From: an uncultured Lewinella sp.
Lineage (GTDB): Bacteria; Bacteroidota; Bacteroidia; Chitinophagales; Saprospiraceae
Length of the DNA: 64,000 bases
Assembly: GCA_937873655.1 (NCBI GenBank)
Contig: CALMYQ010000201.1
Coordinates: 36,405 to 100,404, forward strand
Direction: 5' to 3'
Part shown: positions 25,397 to 34,611 of the stretch, piece after piece
Layout of the letters: every line of letters starts with the position of its first letter
How positions within the stretch are numbered: position 1 is the first letter of the stretch
Notes under the pieces: model-generated
The model's input: only the letters and a program-made list of their open reading frames with translations
What the model was told of the DNA's origin: nothing
Databases searched by the model: none
Translations under genes and position numbers: made by a program

Positions 25397-26740
25397 TCAC
25401 TTTCCGGGCTCGTCGGCTGGTTTTGGGATGAGGAACAGCCTTGTTTGGCGTCCGTCAATATACCTGACCGAGCTGCCGTCAAAGAAGGCATCCTCTTCCA
25501 TCATGATGCGGATCTCTTTTTTCCAGGCTTCGAGGAATACGGCTGTGTTCAGTTCGATGGAGTAAGCGGTATTGGGGTACATCGGGTAATCGCCGGTGTG
25601 GGGTACGCCGCCCTGTTGGTCCCACATTCCGATGGTTGGGCCAGCGGCATGCCCGTGGTAGCCGATCGGGTGGGTATAAATAGAAGGCTTAAGTCCTTCT
25701 TCCACGGCTTTTGCGCGGGCGGCGGCCAGTATCTCGTTGCCGGTGCGGCCCGGGCGGAATTCCTGTGTCAGGATATCCATCAGTCGGAGGCCTTTTCCAA
25801 AGGCGTTTTTCAGTTCATCCGGAGCATCCGTTTCATCTGGTTTCAGGATATAGGCGTTTTCCTGAGTATCCGTGTTCAGTCCGAGATAAGTGATGCCGAA
25901 GTCGACATGGATCAGATCGCCGGGCTGGATAACCTGTTCGTCCGGACGTTTGGAAAAAGCGCGCAGGTGGTCAAAGTTTTCGGGGTCGGCTCGTTGGATA
26001 TCCACGGTGGGATGGAACCAGGTTTCGAGGCCCAGTCCGCGAATTCGCTCGCGAAACCACCAGACCAGATCCTCGGTCGTCGTAACGCCTGGTTGAACGG
26101 CTTCATCCGAAAATCCCTCTCTTATGATTTCGTGGGCAATCCGAACGATTTGCTGATAGACCGTCATCTCTGCGGGGATGCGGGTTTCGAGCCAGCCAAT
26201 CGCCAGTTTTTCGGCGGAGGTGACCCTGTTTTGCAAGTCCGGCGGGAGGACGGCCTTCAAGCGGTCGTAATGCCAGGATGAAATGCCATCTGCCAGACCG
26301 AAGTGATCGGATCTGTCAACCGCGATCTTTTCAGGATTCCTTTCTGCGATGATCTCCGCCAGCCTTTGCCACTGATCGGGTTGCCGGTCGGGGTCCCAGG
26401 ATTTTTTAAAGGTGTCCCCGATGTCATAACGGGCGCAGGCCAGGGTTTCGAGTTGCGAGCCGGTATCATAGATCACCAGCATGGTTGTCCGGCGGGCGGC
26501 AAGCCAAAGCGCGGGCAGCATGGTCTTGAGTACGGGATCTTCGTTGTATTCCCGGGAGATCAGCACCCACATATCGATATTTTCCCGTCGCATCAGGTCA
26601 GGCAGCACGCTGTGGATTTTTTCGGAGAGCCATTGATCGCGAACGGCGGCCTGGTCTCTGAGCGGGAGGATAAGGGGCATTTGTCCGAAAACGGGGAGGA
26701 ATGCCAAAGCTGAAATGAGGACGGCGGTTAATTTTTTCAT
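25397..26740 (-). CDS. Exported M24-family metallopeptidase (Xaa-Pro aminopeptidase-like)
   Basis: The 447-residue protein starts at MKKLTAVLISALAFLPVFGQ, a typical signal peptide; 41 upstream in-frame codons were rejected. The C-terminal half is the pita-bread fold with metal ligands in LIHVDFGITYLGLNTDTQE (two Asp), PIGYHGHAAGP (His), SIELNT (Glu) and MMEEDAFF (Glu). It probably cleaves an N-terminal residue from periplasmic or external peptides, perhaps before Pro. The N-terminal half is a creatinase-type domain. It is divergent from the DinB-like gene. Confidence 0.88.
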   Translation of the reverse strand: MKKLTAVLISALAFLPVFGQMPLILPLRDQAAVRDQWLSEKIHSVLPDLMRRENIDMWVLISREYNEDPVLKTMLPALWLAARRTTMLVIYDTGSQLETLACARYDIGDTFKKSWDPDRQPDQWQRLAEIIAERNPEKIAVDRSDHFGLADGISSWHYDRLKAVLPPDLQNRVTSAEKLAIGWLETRIPAEMTVYQQIVRIAHEIIREGFSDEAVQPGVTTTEDLVWWFRERIRGLGLETWFHPTVDIQRADPENFDHLRAFSKRPDEQVIQPGDLIHVDFGITYLGLNTDTQENAYILKPDETDAPDELKNAFGKGLRLMDILTQEFRPGRTGNEILAAARAKAVEEGLKPSIYTHPIGYHGHAAGPTIGMWDQQGGVPHTGDYPMYPNTAYSIELNTAVFLEAWKKEIRIMMEEDAFFDGSSVRYIDGRQTRLFLIPKPADEPGK

Positions 26741-26837
26741 GTGGGAAATTTGTTTGGCGAAATTGCCGGATATCCGGCAGCCCGAGGAAATCCGGCGCCG
26801 GGGTATTACTTTTGCGAAATTATGAAAAAAGCCGACT

Positions 26838-27281
26838 ATGGAGATCAAAATGCACTTTACCAAAGTCCTCGGTTATCACCAATGGGCTAACGGCGTGTTC
26901 ATAGATGCGCTGCTGGAGAACGGCGGAGCGGAGGAAATCCGCTTCATGAGCCATATTCTGAACGCACACCGCATCTGGCTGGAGCGGATCAACGGGCAAC
27001 AAAAGCTATTTGACGCCTGGGCGGTGAGGCCCGTGCACGAATTAAGGGATTATGATGCCGAATTGAACCGGGCAACCCTTGAGGTTTTGGACCGTTGTGA
27101 CCCCGAGGCTGCCATAGCGTATAAAAACAGCCGCGGAGAGGGTTTTGAAAATACGGTTTCCGAAATCCTTCAGCATGTTTTGAATCATTCGACCCACCAC
27201 CGGGCGCAGATTGCGATCCTGCTGCGGCAACGGGGGATTGCACCGCCGGCGTCGGATTATATTTTTTATTATCGGGGGTAG
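26838..27281 (+). CDS. DinB-family putative metal-dependent four-helix protein
   Basis: The 147-residue protein fits the DinB/YfiT four-helix bundle. Three metal-ligand histidines are visible: in MSHILNAHRIW near residue 40, and in LNHSTHHRAQI near residue 120. Members of this superfamily include thiol transferases and enzymes of unknown role; none can be assigned here. The start at MEIKMHF was chosen, and the ATG four codons later is also possible. A TACTTTTG box (26808-26815) upstream looks like a -7 element but lacks a clear -33 partner. Confidence 0.82.
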   Translation: MEIKMHFTKVLGYHQWANGVFIDALLENGGAEEIRFMSHILNAHRIWLERINGQQKLFDAWAVRPVHELRDYDAELNRATLEVLDRCDPEAAIAYKNSRGEGFENTVSEILQHVLNHSTHHRAQIAILLRQRGIAPPASDYIFYYRG

Positions 27282-27286
27282 GATTT

Positions 27287-27331
27287 TTCGATTCCCCGAT
27301 TCCTCGATTCCCCGATTCCTCGATTCTTGAG
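27287..27331. repeat. Period-8 tandem repeat (GATTCCCC/GATTCCTC)
   Basis: About five units alternate GATTCCCC and GATTCCTC right after the DinB-like stop. This is the same family as the repeats at 6465, 52945 and 53865. Confidence 0.75.
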
Positions 27332-27390
27332 GATTGGTGTTTGCACACTTAAAATGAGAATCGGGCGTTTTGATCCAATAAAATGATGAA

Positions 27391-28494
27391 ATGGTGAAAA
27401 GATATTTACCGTCGGGTTTGATTCGGTTTTTGTTGCTCTCTTTTTTCGTCTGGCAGATAGGGATGCCGGGTTACGGTCAGAAATACAGCAATGAATTCCT
27501 CTCTATCGGGGTGAGTGCGAAGGCGCAAGCGATGGGGAATGCGGTAGTCGCAGGTGTGGATGATGTTACATCGGGGTATTGGAATCCTGCTGGCTTGAGC
27601 CGCTTATCGCCGGAGGCCGGGCTTCAATTGGGGGCCATGCATGCGGAATGGTTTGCCGGTGTGGGCAAGTTCGATTACCTGGGGATAGCCCTGCCCACCC
27701 ATAATCCGGGTAGAAGGATGGCTGTTTCCCTGATCCGCTTCGGGATCGACGGCATACCCAATACCCTCAGCCTTTATGAGGATGACGGGACAGTTAATTT
27801 CGACAATATCAAGGAATTTTCGGCGGCTGATTATGCATTTCTATTCTCATACGGCCGGGAGATCAGGCCGGGGTTGAGCCTGGGAGGAAACGTAAAGGTC
27901 GTTCACAGGCGAATCGGTCCTTTTGCAACTTCGTGGGGTTTCGGCGTAGATCTGGGGTTGCAATACCAAAAGGGCGACTGGCAATTCGGGGCGCTGGCCC
28001 GGGATATTACCACTACGTTCAACGCATGGTCGTTCAATTTCACAGAAGAGGAAAAGGAAACGCTTGAGCTGACCAACAACGAAGTGCCGATCAACAGCGT
28101 AGAGATCACCAAACCGCAGCTTATACTCGGGGCGTCGAGAAAATTTGCGCTGGGATCCAAAACCTCGCTTCGGCCGGAGCTTGATCTGATCGTCACCACG
28201 GACGGCAAACGGAATACCCTGATTTCCGGCAATCCCTTCAGCATCGACCCGGCATTCGGGTTGGAGGGGGTTTACAATGACTTTTTGTTCCTACGCCTCG
28301 GGATCGGTCAATTCCAGAGGGAAACCGATTTTGACGGTTCGGAAAGGCTGGGTATGCGACCAAGCATGGGTGTCGGCTTTTCGCTGGCCGCACTGCGCGT
28401 TGATTACGCTTTCACGGATATCGGAGATGGGCAGAACCGTTACTCTCATGTGGTTTCGGCCATATTGACGCTGAAGCCCCGCGTTCGGGAATAA
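27391..28494 (+). CDS. PorV/PorQ-family outer-membrane beta-barrel protein
   Basis: The 367-residue protein has an N-terminal hydrophobic signal (IRFLLLSFFVWQIGMPGYGQ). It then has the family hallmark block FLSIGVSAKAQAMGNAVVAG and DDVTSGYWNPAGLS. The remainder is a FadL-like barrel with alternating strands. PorV and PorQ homologues shuttle and anchor cargo of the type IX secretion system. Other members of the family have no defined role, so T9SS involvement is an inference. No other por gene is in the window. It is convergent with the next gene. Confidence 0.85.
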   Translation: MVKRYLPSGLIRFLLLSFFVWQIGMPGYGQKYSNEFLSIGVSAKAQAMGNAVVAGVDDVTSGYWNPAGLSRLSPEAGLQLGAMHAEWFAGVGKFDYLGIALPTHNPGRRMAVSLIRFGIDGIPNTLSLYEDDGTVNFDNIKEFSAADYAFLFSYGREIRPGLSLGGNVKVVHRRIGPFATSWGFGVDLGLQYQKGDWQFGALARDITTTFNAWSFNFTEEEKETLELTNNEVPINSVEITKPQLILGASRKFALGSKTSLRPELDLIVTTDGKRNTLISGNPFSIDPAFGLEGVYNDFLFLRLGIGQFQRETDFDGSERLGMRPSMGVGFSLAALRVDYAFTDIGDGQNRYSHVVSAILTLKPRVRE

Positions 28495-28509
28495 CCTGCC
28501 GGAATTGAT

Positions 28510-30885
28510 CTATTTCCCGCCGAAATAAGTTGCCAATTCATCACAGGAACCTATTAGCCATTGGTAGTAGGCTGTACCCTGATATTGATCCTGCCATTGA
28601 TCATAGGGCGCTTTCAGTTTTCGGCGGGCAGCAGCCTTTTCCTCTTTTTCCCACCACCAAATGTTGCTGTAGTCGTTGGCGAGAAAGATGCTGTTTTCCT
28701 GGATTTTACGCTCCAACAGCGCGATCCGGGCTTTCAATTCAGGATCGGTTGCAGCTGCTGCGGCCTTGTCAAGGTATTCCTTCGCACGTTTCCCGGAAAA
28801 GTAAACCTGGGCCAGGTCCTGATCACCGGACGGAAAATTTTCCGGACTGTCATCGGTGCCTCGCCAGTAGCGGAACATCATCCAACTGTTTCCGAAGAAG
28901 GAGAAGTTATACCAGGCTACGGCCAGCTTGAAGTAATTTTCACCCGCTTTGGACTGGTCGGCCTGCGCAGTTTTTTCCAATTCGATCATTCGGCGGACCA
29001 GTTCGGTTTTGGCATCCGGGAAACTGTCGCCGGTTTTGGGCAGTTCCACTATCCAAAAAGGATCCCGGCGCAGCCATTGCGCAAATTCATACCGCGTACT
29101 CCAAAAATCCTGGTCTGCCTGGGCGAAGGCTTTTTCGGCGCCGGCCAGGTCATTTCTTCTAAACTGAATGGTTCCCTTGAGGTCCAGCAAAGCATTGCGG
29201 GAAGGCATGAATGCCGCGGTCAGGTATTGTTCAAAGGGCGTCTTATCCTTTTTCTCCAGAACGGCCAAAACCGCATCAATGTCTCCGGGGGCAGCCCGCC
29301 AATCGAGGTATTCGATCAGGTTGTAATAGGTGGATGCGTAATAGATGGATTCCTCAAAAGCATGGGGGGTGTGCATGGCATGATTGGCAAAGAAGAAGGC
29401 CAGCGGAATATTTCCCTGATCTTCGTATTTTTTGGAAATGGCCAGGTGCAGCGAATTGAAATCCCTTTTTGCCTCCTGCCTGTTATCAAGGCGGTCCGAC
29501 AGGTACTGAAGCAGGCCGGCCATTTTCTCCTGAACGACGGGGGCGTTGATATCCTTACCGTACAACAGCAGCAGCAGCTCTTCTCTGGCCTTTTGGATCC
29601 CCATCACGGAGTTTCGGGGGCTGCTGATCCTGGACAGATACGCGCCGGCCTCGTCTGCCTTTTCCAACATCATGGCGGTATGTGCGCAAAACAGGTTCAG
29701 CAGATTAATTGAGACGGCGCTCTTTTTTTCTTTCACCAACCGTTGGAGGAAAGCCATGACCTCGCCCAGGTACGCCAGGTCTTTCTGCAGGTTCTTAGCC
29801 CGGTAAAAATCCCTGTTTTCCCCGGTCTCAACCGACTCGTCGTACTGCACCACTACGGGCCTGAAGCCCGTCAGTTTTTCGCCCAGCACCCAGTTCTCCA
29901 GTTTGTTGATCTCCCGGACCAGCAATAACCCCAGGAGGCTGCTTTGAGGGTCAAGGTTATAAATTCGCTGGATGCCTGCCAGGGAGCGTCCGGGGTTTTT
30001 CACCTCCGCAATGCCGTACAAGGCAGCCTTCTGCCGGTCATTTTCCGCCAATTGCAAAGCCTTATCCAGCAGGTTCTTATCAAAAAGGATATAGGCATTG
30101 ATGGCTTTTTCCGGATTGCGGGCGAACGACAGGCCGTAGAGGAAATTTTTACGGATCGGATCCGTTTCGACAGCTGCCCGGTGGTGCAAGGCCCAATCGT
30201 TCAGGACGCCGGGGGCCGGGTCTTTGTCAAAATAGCGGCTATAGAGGTCCATAAACCGAGCGACATCCCCATCATACCGGCACATGATCATCAATTGGTA
30301 GGCATACCGTTTTTTCAAAAAAGGGTTGCTGGCATTGCTCAATCGCTCGCCGGCGAGGTCTTTGAGGCCCTTGATCTCTGCGCTTGGTTCGGGCGCTGAC
30401 TCAAAGTCGGTCATCCCCCATGGGTCCAGGTCGTAGTAATTGGCGTAATATTCATAGCGTTTTGCGAAAACCAGATAGTCCAGGATATCTTTGTTTTCCG
30501 GTTTCAGCAAGGTCTGAAAGAAGGCGTTGCCTTGAAATTTCCGGATGGCTGCGCCTTCTTCCACGGCGTTCAGCAGGTCGTCCAGGGATCCTTGATAGAG
30601 GACCTCTCTGACTTCCTGTTCATTGATTCGGCTACCGACGGCATTTGCCCATTCCCGGCAGTTCCGGCTCCGGTCGGCCCCGTAAGCAGGTCCCTGATAG
30701 CCGTGCAGTAAATCCGCAGAATAGAAAAACGGCGAATAATCCTCTCCGATCACATAAGGATTCAAAAAGGAGATGCGGTAGTCCTCTCCGAAAAAAAAGA
30801 TTCCGCAGGGCAGGGCTTTGAGGGCAAGCGCCAAAAGGCTCAGGCTAGCGACGAGCCTGAAAAGCATCCTTGATTTCTTTTGCAT
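28510..30885 (-). CDS. Large exported alpha-helical protein of unknown function
   Basis: The 791-residue protein begins with a signal peptide (MLFRLVASLSLLALALKALP). The rest is rich in paired helices with TPR-like spacing, for example DKALQLAENDRQKAALYGIAE and NDLAGAEKAFAQADQDFW. No enzyme motif is recognised. The start overlaps the end of the upstream lipoprotein gene by 41 bases in another frame, which suggests the two are translated together and work together. A start at the second Met (30867) would shorten the overlap. I do not recognise a named family. Confidence 0.75.
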   Translation of the reverse strand: MQKKSRMLFRLVASLSLLALALKALPCGIFFFGEDYRISFLNPYVIGEDYSPFFYSADLLHGYQGPAYGADRSRNCREWANAVGSRINEQEVREVLYQGSLDDLLNAVEEGAAIRKFQGNAFFQTLLKPENKDILDYLVFAKRYEYYANYYDLDPWGMTDFESAPEPSAEIKGLKDLAGERLSNASNPFLKKRYAYQLMIMCRYDGDVARFMDLYSRYFDKDPAPGVLNDWALHHRAAVETDPIRKNFLYGLSFARNPEKAINAYILFDKNLLDKALQLAENDRQKAALYGIAEVKNPGRSLAGIQRIYNLDPQSSLLGLLLVREINKLENWVLGEKLTGFRPVVVQYDESVETGENRDFYRAKNLQKDLAYLGEVMAFLQRLVKEKKSAVSINLLNLFCAHTAMMLEKADEAGAYLSRISSPRNSVMGIQKAREELLLLLYGKDINAPVVQEKMAGLLQYLSDRLDNRQEAKRDFNSLHLAISKKYEDQGNIPLAFFFANHAMHTPHAFEESIYYASTYYNLIEYLDWRAAPGDIDAVLAVLEKKDKTPFEQYLTAAFMPSRNALLDLKGTIQFRRNDLAGAEKAFAQADQDFWSTRYEFAQWLRRDPFWIVELPKTGDSFPDAKTELVRRMIELEKTAQADQSKAGENYFKLAVAWYNFSFFGNSWMMFRYWRGTDDSPENFPSGDQDLAQVYFSGKRAKEYLDKAAAAATDPELKARIALLERKIQENSIFLANDYSNIWWWEKEEKAAARRKLKAPYDQWQDQYQGTAYYQWLIGSCDELATYFGGK

Positions 30886-31975
30886 GATAGGTTCTGATTT
30901 TTACGGGGTTCCATTCAAAAAACAGGAGGGAATGCACGTGTTTTATTTCGGCAAGGCGATCTGAAACCGATTTCAGGCCGTCTATGGTCGGGCCGTCCAG
31001 CCGGACGATATCGCCTTCGCGCATAAACTGATCATAGAAAACGGTGTCCTGCCTGAAGCGGTATCTGTTGTCGCCCGCTTTGTCAAACAGGGGATTATCC
31101 GTAACCTCCTCCGGGGATAGCCCGCTTGCCAGGCCCTTGAACTGATCTTCATGAAAAAGGGCGCCCCAGGTAAACAGCGGCAACGCCGCATCCATTTCCA
31201 GCGGGTAGTCCCCGCGTTTGAGGTATCCCTCGATCAGGGCCGGATCAAAGATGGCGTTGACTGTTTCCTTTTCATGGACCGGCGCCACATTATAGCACAT
31301 CAATACCGCTTTTTTCAGCGGGGGTACGCCGGCGCCGTCGGGGTCCCGGAATTGGTGAAGCCTGAGGGTAAAGGAGATTTCGAGGCCGGGATTTTTTTCC
31401 TTCATCGCGTTCAGGAAACGAAAATAGGCCTCGCGTGACTCGGGCGTCCAGTCGCAATCGATCTGAATTTCCCGGACCTGGCGGAGGAAGCGATCCTGGA
31501 GGGAGTCGACTTCCTGGGAAAGCTGTTCGGCAGGCAATTCAGCCAGATCGGGCCGTCCTTCCTGCCAGGCTGATGCGTAAACGCTGTAGGAAACGTTATC
31601 ATTCATCCGCTTCAGCTTGTCCGAAATCTTGCCGGCCAGTTCGTCGACGTCCTGATCGTGGGTAAACACCCGGTTGGCGATGTAGACAACGGGGATCGTC
31701 TGGAAATCTTCAATGCCGGCCATGGGTTGATCCCATCCTGTCTGCAATTCGCCTACGGGGACAGCCATGCCGAAGGTCGGGCTCCAGTCCACATCAAAAT
31801 AGCGCAAATAGAAACGGGTGATGCCCAGGGAATCGGCCAGGCGCTGATCATTCCGGTCAAAATCGAGGGAGGTTTTCCAATAGTAGACCCCTGTTCCATT
31901 TGTTTGTCCTTCCGGGCCGGTTCTGCAGGAGGTGATGATAACCGCCAGGCACAGGGGCAACAAGCAATTTCGCAT
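30845..31975 (-). CDS. Lipoprotein with a (beta/alpha)8-like glycosidase-type fold, function unknown
   Basis: The 376-residue protein has a lipobox ending ITSC (Cys17). The text YYWKTSLDFDRNDQRLADSL and GITRFYLRYFDVDWSP looks like the first strand-helix units of a TIM barrel. Later units are QIDCDWTPESREAYFRFLNA, LEISFTLRLHQF and AVLMCYNV, the last two like barrel strands. This pattern resembles uncharacterized glycosidase-like Bacteroidota lipoproteins; catalytic residues cannot be assigned. It is upstream of and overlaps the 791-residue exported protein, so it is the first gene of a two-gene unit. It is divergent from the GH13 gene. Confidence 0.75.
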   Translation of the reverse strand: MRNCLLPLCLAVIITSCRTGPEGQTNGTGVYYWKTSLDFDRNDQRLADSLGITRFYLRYFDVDWSPTFGMAVPVGELQTGWDQPMAGIEDFQTIPVVYIANRVFTHDQDVDELAGKISDKLKRMNDNVSYSVYASAWQEGRPDLAELPAEQLSQEVDSLQDRFLRQVREIQIDCDWTPESREAYFRFLNAMKEKNPGLEISFTLRLHQFRDPDGAGVPPLKKAVLMCYNVAPVHEKETVNAIFDPALIEGYLKRGDYPLEMDAALPLFTWGALFHEDQFKGLASGLSPEEVTDNPLFDKAGDNRYRFRQDTVFYDQFMREGDIVRLDGPTIDGLKSVSDRLAEIKHVHSLLFFEWNPVKIRTYHAKEIKDAFQARR

Positions 31976-32097
31976 TTGGTTTTGGATTTGGCTTTAAAGG
32001 TACATTTTCCGGGATTATTACCGAATATGGCCGAAAAAAAAACGCTGTGTTTTCGGGTTTAGTGCCAAATTCCACAACTTTGTCCAAAACCCGGACC

Positions 32098-33756
32098 ATG
32101 ACCCATACCTGGTGGAAAGAATCCGTCATTTATCAGATCTACCCCCGCAGCTTCAAGGACAGCAACGGCGACGGGATCGGCGATTTGCGCGGCATCATCG
32201 AAAAGCTGGACTACCTGAAGGAGCTCGGCGTCGACATCCTCTGGCTCTCACCCGTTTATGCTTCTCCCAACGATGATAACGGGTACGATATCAGCGACTA
32301 TTACCGCATTATGCCCGAATTCGGCGATATGGCCGGTTTTGATGAAATGCTGGCCGGGATCCACAACCGGGGCATGAAACTGGTGATGGACCTGGTAGTC
32401 AATCACACCTCTGACGAGCACGCCTGGTTCAAGGCTTCGCGACAAAGCAAAGACAATCCGTACCGGGATTTCTATTACTGGAAAGCCGAAAAGCCCAACA
32501 ACTGGCAATCCTTCTTCAGCGGCGACGCCTGGACCCTCGACCCGGCGACCGGCGAGTATTATCTCCACCTGTTTTCCAGGCGCCAGCCCGACCTGAACTG
32601 GGAAAACCCCAAAGTCCGGCAGGAAGTATACAAAATGATGCGTTTCTGGCTGGATAAGGGGATCGACGGTTTCCGGATGGATGTGATCCCGTTCATTTCG
32701 AAGCGCCTGGATTTTCCGGACGCCGATTTCTCCGATTTCGGGAAGGTGGTCGAGGAAGTTTACGCCAACGGTCCGCGCCTGCACGAATTCCTGCAGGAAA
32801 TGTTCCGGGAAGCGTTGGCGGATTACGATGTGATGACCGTAGGCGAGGCGCCCGGCGTACCGCCCGGGCTGGCCAACCATTACGTCGGCGAATCCCGGAA
32901 GGAACTGAGCATGATCTTCCATTTCGGGCATATGTTCCTGGATTGGGGTCCCACCAGCAAGTTCGACGTTCAGCCCTGGAGCCTGCCCCAATTCAAACAG
33001 GTCTTCCTGGCATGGGACCGCGCCGTCGGTGAAGCGGGCTGGATCAGTATTTTTCTGGACAATCACGATTTCCCCAGGGTGGTCTCGCGGTGGGGCAACG
33101 ACGGCCGTTACCGGGTGGAATCGGCCAAAATGCTCGCCATCCTGTTGCTGACGCTTCGGGGCACACCCAGCCTTTACCAGGGCACCGAAATCGGGATGAC
33201 GAATGTCGCTTTCCCTTCTATCGAGGATTACCGGGATATCGAAACCCTGAATGCCTGGAAGACGGCCGTTGCTGCCGGCGTCGATCCGGAAAGCCTCCTG
33301 CCGGGCATCCACCGCCAGAGCCGGGACAATGTGCGAACGCCCATCCAGTGGACTGCGGGGCCGAATGCGGGGTTCACCACCGCTCCGGAACCCTGGATCA
33401 AGGTCAACCCGAATTATCCGGATATCAATGCCGAAGCCGTTTTGGAGGATCCCGATTCCATTTTTTATTTTTACAAAAATCTCCTGGCCCTGCGCAAACA
33501 ACACCCGACCCTTATTTACGGGAAATTTGAACCGATGGAAATGGATCACGATCGTTTGTTTGCCTACAAGCGATGGGATGAAAACGGCGTTTATGCCGTA
33601 TATCTGAATTTCTCTGACCTGCCGCTGGCTGATCTGCCGCATCCGGGAGCCGGCACTTTTTCCTGGTTTGCGGGCAATTATGAAGCTGTTGATTCGCCGG
33701 TTGCGCCGCTCAGGGCCTGGGAAGGGAGGGTTTGGCGAGGGGAAGCCGGGGAGTAG
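32098..33756 (+). CDS. GH13 alpha-glucosidase / oligo-1,6-glucosidase
   Basis: The 552-residue enzyme starts at MTHTWWKESVIYQIYPRSFK (32098); 17 upstream in-frame codons were trimmed. The GH13 conserved regions are visible: DLVVNHTSDEH, GFRMDVIPF with nucleophile D195, TVGEAPG with acid/base E250, and FLDNHDFPR with D324. The block QPDLNWENP is typical of the alpha-glucosidase subfamily (GH13_31). No signal peptide is seen, so it should act in the cytoplasm on imported maltose- or isomaltose-type sugars. A sugar MFS transporter lies 12 kb away. The stop codon abuts a dispersed palindromic element. Confidence 0.95.
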   Translation: MTHTWWKESVIYQIYPRSFKDSNGDGIGDLRGIIEKLDYLKELGVDILWLSPVYASPNDDNGYDISDYYRIMPEFGDMAGFDEMLAGIHNRGMKLVMDLVVNHTSDEHAWFKASRQSKDNPYRDFYYWKAEKPNNWQSFFSGDAWTLDPATGEYYLHLFSRRQPDLNWENPKVRQEVYKMMRFWLDKGIDGFRMDVIPFISKRLDFPDADFSDFGKVVEEVYANGPRLHEFLQEMFREALADYDVMTVGEAPGVPPGLANHYVGESRKELSMIFHFGHMFLDWGPTSKFDVQPWSLPQFKQVFLAWDRAVGEAGWISIFLDNHDFPRVVSRWGNDGRYRVESAKMLAILLLTLRGTPSLYQGTEIGMTNVAFPSIEDYRDIETLNAWKTAVAAGVDPESLLPGIHRQSRDNVRTPIQWTAGPNAGFTTAPEPWIKVNPNYPDINAEAVLEDPDSIFYFYKNLLALRKQHPTLIYGKFEPMEMDHDRLFAYKRWDENGVYAVYLNFSDLPLADLPHPGAGTFSWFAGNYEAVDSPVAPLRAWEGRVWRGEAGE

Positions 33757-33793
33757 ATGCTGCCCGCCGCCGCTCCTGAGGAGCTATGGCGGA
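33756..33793. repeat. Dispersed 38-bp palindromic (REP-like) element, copy 1
   Basis: It begins on the last base of the GH13 stop codon, with a short CCGCCGCTCCT / AGGAGCTATGGCGG inverted repeat. It matches 35 of 38 bases with 43997-44034. About 30 bases later a GACC/GGTC mini-stem followed by seven T (33822-33841) might act as a weak terminator. Confidence 0.75.
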
Positions 33794-33920
33794 GGGGATG
33801 CCGGATGTTATCTGCCTTTTCGACCTAAAGGGGTCTTTTTTTCCTGTTCAATCCGTATTTTTACGGAACATTCCTCCTACTTGCCGGGTTTCCCGAAACA
33901 CGGCATTCAACAAAACACAA

Positions 33921-34241
33921 ATGACTCCTGCAAGACTTGCTTTCAAAATGCAGATCAAACCCGGATTTGCCGAAGAATACAAACGGCGACACGAAGCCAT
34001 CTGGCCGGGGCTTAAATCCCTGCTGAAAGACGCGGGCATATCCGAGTTCAGCATATTCCTGGATGAAGGCACGGATACGCTCTTCGCCTTCCAGAAGATC
34101 AGCGGCAACGGCGGATCGCAGGACCTGGGCAATCAGGAGATCGTGCAGCGCTGGTGGGATTATATGGCCGATATCATGGACACCAACCCGGACAATTCGC
34201 CGGCAACCATTGCCTTGCGAGAGGTTTTCTATCTGGAGTGA
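33921..34241 (+). CDS. rhaM: L-rhamnose mutarotase
   Basis: The 106-residue protein starts at MTPARLAFKMQIKPGFAEEY (33921). It matches RhaM along its length, with KRRHEAIWPGLKSLLKDAGI, FSIFLDEGTDTLFAFQKI and VQRWWDYMADIMDTNPDNSP. The enzyme interconverts the anomers of L-rhamnose. The 45 upstream in-frame codons are not homologous. No other rhamnose gene is in the window, so the sugar could also be a related 6-deoxysugar such as L-fucose. Confidence 0.9.
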   Translation: MTPARLAFKMQIKPGFAEEYKRRHEAIWPGLKSLLKDAGISEFSIFLDEGTDTLFAFQKISGNGGSQDLGNQEIVQRWWDYMADIMDTNPDNSPATIALREVFYLE

Positions 34242-34242
34242 T

Positions 34243-34611
34243 TCATTTAACTTCTGCCCAAAACGGGTCGCCGGCCGGAATAAATTCAACGGGTACTTCC
34301 CGGATGAAGGTCTTCAGCCAGTCAGCGCAATAATCCATTCCGGCCTCTTCGGAATTAGCGTGTCCGATCAGTACCAAGGCTTTTTTCTTTCCCATATTCA
34401 CGGCATCTCGTACATACTCGACAGTTTCCCACTCATGGGTCTCGCCGCAGACGATGACTTCCACGTCATCCCGCTGCAAGGTTTGGATCTGAGGCATTGA
34501 GCCGGGTGCGCCAAGGACCAGGCTGGCATTGGTCAGTACCATATCGGGATCTCCGACCACCCGGATTTCAGCCTTATCAAACCGTTTTTTTATGAGTTGT
34601 ACCATAATCAT
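34243..34611 (-). pseudogene. C-terminal half of a NIF3/DUF34 metal-binding protein, possibly a truncated gene
   Basis: The 122-residue frame matches only the last part of the NIF3 family: VVGDPDMVLTNASLVLGAPG, VEVIVCGETHEWETVEYV and LIGHANSEEAGMDYCADWLK. The His and Glu of GHANSEE are one half of the di-metal site; the N-terminal His-His and Asp ligands are missing. Full-length members have about 250-370 residues. The ATG overlaps the stop of the App1-like gene as ATGA, and the frame is clean, so it could still be translated as a stand-alone half-domain. Called a truncation with moderate confidence. Confidence 0.6.

Noticed and set aside
25681..25700. A third GGACTTAAGTCC-type palindrome in the M24 peptidase gene
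   Set aside because: The match is short and imperfect, and lies in conserved coding sequence (GLKPSIYTHP), so it is probably chance.
32248..33642. Open frame of 464 codons on the minus strand
   Set aside because: Antisense to the well-supported GH13 gene; it has no family similarity.
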